Shown here piece by piece: positions 62,471 through 64,000 of a stretch of 64,000 bases of DNA (position 1 is its first letter; every line of letters begins with the position of its first letter). The stretch lies in the NCBI GenBank assembly GCA_025358485.1, contig JANYJJ010000150.1, positions 57,517-121,516 on the forward strand. Direction: 5' to 3'. Below the pieces are notes generated by a model. That model worked only from the letters and a program-made list of their open reading frames with translations. It was not told the DNA's origin and ran no database searches. The stretch comes from Burkholderiales bacterium (lineage in GTDB: Bacteria; Pseudomonadota; Gammaproteobacteria; Burkholderiales; Burkholderiaceae_C). The translations under genes were made by a program, and so were the position numbers.

Positions 62471-63093
62471 GTGATCAGCTGAGCCGCGCCATCGCGGTGC
62501 GACACCACACCGTCAGCGGTGCGCAGCGCACCTTCCAAACACCAGCGCAGCGCCAGCGGGTAAATCACATGCTCGCGCGCCAACACGCGGGCCGCCAAGC
62601 TGGCTTCGGTGTCAGTCGGCAACACAGGCACCACAGCCTGCGCAACGATGGGGCCGTGATCCAGATCAGGGGTCACAAAATGGACCGTGGCACCCGCCAA
62701 TTTGCAGCCCGCCGCGATGGCGCGTTTGTGGGTGTGCAAGCCCGTGAAGGCGGGCAGCAGCGAGGGGTGCACATTCAACATGCGACCTTCGAAACGCTGC
62801 ACGAAAGCGGGCGTCAAGATGCGCATGAAACCGGCCAACACCAACCAATCGGGTCGATAGGTATCGATCAAGTCAGCCAGCGCTGAATCAAACGCATCGC
62901 GCGTGGCGAAGTTTTTGTGATCGACCACGGCGGTGGGAATACCGTGCGCTTTTGCAAGCGCCAAGCCCGGTGCGTCAGCGCGGTTGCTGATGACGGCACA
63001 CACGCCAGCGTCCCATTTTTCTGCTGCGCAGGCGCGCACGATGGCGTCCATGTTCGAGCCTTGGCCCGACAGCAGCACGACGATGTTTTTCAC
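62467..63093 (-). CDS. purN: Phosphoribosylglycinamide formyltransferase
   Basis: 208 residues. IVVLLSGQGSNMDAIVRAC at the N-terminus, AGFMRILTPAFVQRFEGRMLNVHPSLLPAFTGLHTHKRAI with the catalytic Asn/His, and FVTPDLDHGPIVAQAVVPV with the catalytic Asp. It transfers the formyl group from 10-formyl-THF to GAR in purine synthesis. The start overlaps the trpS stop by 4 bp. Confidence 0.96.
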   Translation of the reverse strand: MKNIVVLLSGQGSNMDAIVRACAAEKWDAGVCAVISNRADAPGLALAKAHGIPTAVVDHKNFATRDAFDSALADLIDTYRPDWLVLAGFMRILTPAFVQRFEGRMLNVHPSLLPAFTGLHTHKRAIAAGCKLAGATVHFVTPDLDHGPIVAQAVVPVLPTDTEASLAARVLAREHVIYPLALRWCLEGALRTADGVVSHRDGAAQLIT

Positions 63094-63974
63094 GCTGCGT
63101 TCAAAGCAGCCAGCGCATCCGCCACAGCCTGCGCCGTCACTCCGTCTGCGCGAGTGACCGGCGCGTCAAGAACAGCCGTTGCCTCCAGCTTCAAGCGCGA
63201 CACCCATGCTCCCGCGTCACGGCCCGACTCGAACGCCGCGCTTTGCAACAGCAAACTGCCATCCGCCGCGTTCAGCTTGAAATAGAACTTGCCGTCGGCC
63301 TCGCGGTATTGCTTGAAGCTGGGCAGCGCAGCTTTGGTTTTGACGCTCGGTGCGGCGGGTGCAGCGGGATTGGCCACCATGCGCCGCAAACCCACCGCAT
63401 GGCGCAGCTCGGCCAAAAACGGGGCAGCCACCAAACGCGCTTTGCGCGCGCCTTCCATCAACACGGCTTCGATGCGCTCGGGGTGGGCCATCAAATTGGC
63501 GTGATGCTCGCGCAGCGGACCCAACTCGCGTTCGATTCGCTCGGTGACCGCGCCTTTGGCATCGCCCCAGCCCATGCCCGCGCGCAAGTTGGTGCGCAGC
63601 TCGGTGCGCTCGGCGTCATTCGCAAACGCATCAAACAGCGCCACCAAATGCGCGGTGTCGGGGTCTTTGGGCTCACCAGGCAAACGCGAGTCGGTGACGA
63701 CGCGCGCAATCGCCTCACGCAGACCTTTGGAGCCGCCTTCAAACAGCGGCACGGTGTTGTCGTAGCTCTTGCTCATCTTGCGGCCGTCCAGGCCCGGCAA
63801 CAGCGCCACGCGTTCGTCGATGTTGGCTTCGGGCAGCACAAAGTAGTCTTTGCCTGCGCCAAACAAATGGTTGAAGCGCTGAGCCAAATCGCGCGCCATC
63901 TCGATGTGCTGGACTTGGTCGCGACCAACCGGCACGCGGTGCGCGTTGAACATCAAAATATCGGCCGCCATCAA
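63090..63974 (-). CDS. trpS: Tryptophanyl-tRNA synthetase, C-terminal part (cut at the right edge)
   Basis: Class I synthetase charging tRNA-Trp. MAADILMFNAHRVPVGRDQVQHIEMARDLAQRFN and the KMSKS loop (DGRKMSKSYDNTVPLF) are diagnostic. The N-terminal catalytic half is missing. A long C-terminal region, about 100 residues after SVKTKAALPSF, is an extra domain seen in some betaproteobacterial TrpRS. The apparent start is not real: the upstream 13 bases are inverted relative to the expected GLFSYPI coding sequence, creating an in-frame stop. Confidence 0.93.
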   Translation of the reverse strand: MMAADILMFNAHRVPVGRDQVQHIEMARDLAQRFNHLFGAGKDYFVLPEANIDERVALLPGLDGRKMSKSYDNTVPLFEGGSKGLREAIARVVTDSRLPGEPKDPDTAHLVALFDAFANDAERTELRTNLRAGMGWGDAKGAVTERIERELGPLREHHANLMAHPERIEAVLMEGARKARLVAAPFLAELRHAVGLRRMVANPAAPAAPSVKTKAALPSFKQYREADGKFYFKLNAADGSLLLQSAAFESGRDAGAWVSRLKLEATAVLDAPVTRADGVTAQAVADALAALNAA

Positions 63975-64000
63975 GATGGGTTTGTTCAGCTACCCCATCT
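63974..64000. other. Inverted 13-bp loop between AGATGGG/CCCATCT arms at the window edge
   Basis: On the plus strand the bases after AGATGGG read TTTGTTCAGCTAC then CCCATCT, which translates forward as MGLFSYPI. That is the trpS peptide expected on the minus strand directly before LMAADIL. Flipping the 13-bp loop restores it. Probably an assembly fold-back at a contig end. Confidence 0.8.

Overview
The window looks like a chromosomal segment of a motile betaproteobacterium, most likely in Burkholderiales and close to Comamonadaceae. The basis is the flgBCDEFGHIJKL / flgA-flgM-flgN layout, a trxB / ftsK-lolA-rarA block, FlgJ with a muramidase domain, GspAB, GC-rich third codon positions, and scattered REP-like palindromes of the type GTTCGGGCTGAG..TCGAA. 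I cannot name a genus from sequence alone. No rRNA, tRNA, CRISPR array, insertion sequence or prophage was seen.

Layout. 1-4710 is the 3' part of a giant repeat adhesin of the type I secretion, LapA-like class, cut by the left edge and ended by a bidirectional terminator. 4792-21142 is one long minus-strand run: flgB to flgL, followed without a break by an HDOD protein, a multi-PAS HisKA_2-type histidine kinase and an ANTAR response regulator. Divergent from flgB lie flgA, flgM (behind a near-consensus FliA promoter) and flgN, then dinB with a LexA-like box. 24239-31896 is an accessory-looking stretch with hipBA-like and vapBC-like toxin-antitoxin pairs, a LysR regulator, an FMN-dependent alpha-hydroxy acid dehydrogenase, an orphan nucleotidyltransferase-fold gene and a YpfJ-type peptidase, with REP-like elements at several gene borders.

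From 31954 to 46771 all genes are on the minus strand: dcd, gspB, gspA, a sugar/polyol ABC importer with an FGGY kinase, and an L,D-transpeptidase set with two NTF2-like proteins, then a UvrD-family helicase. guaC (GMP reductase) is divergent from the helicase. Next come livHMGF (no binding protein here) and rarA-lolA-ftsK-Crp-like regulator, divergent from trxB. Then rpmB-rpmG, a fatty-acid desaturase, an RsmB-family rRNA methyltransferase, a DUF1653/DUF1345 pair, purN and the 3' part of trpS.

The most notable signals are: (1) a translationally coupled series in which TPR/NTF2, NTF2 and L,D-transpeptidase genes run into a sugar ABC importer and kinase; (2) a sensory module (HDOD, seven-PAS kinase, ANTAR) appended to the flagellar operon; (3) several short tandem repeats sitting exactly at gene borders, two of them duplicating the 3' end of a gene across its stop codon; (4) a 12-bp perfect inverted repeat ahead of an orphan nucleotidyltransferase-fold gene; and (5) a 13-bp inverted loop at the extreme right edge that breaks trpS and looks like a contig-end fold-back artefact.
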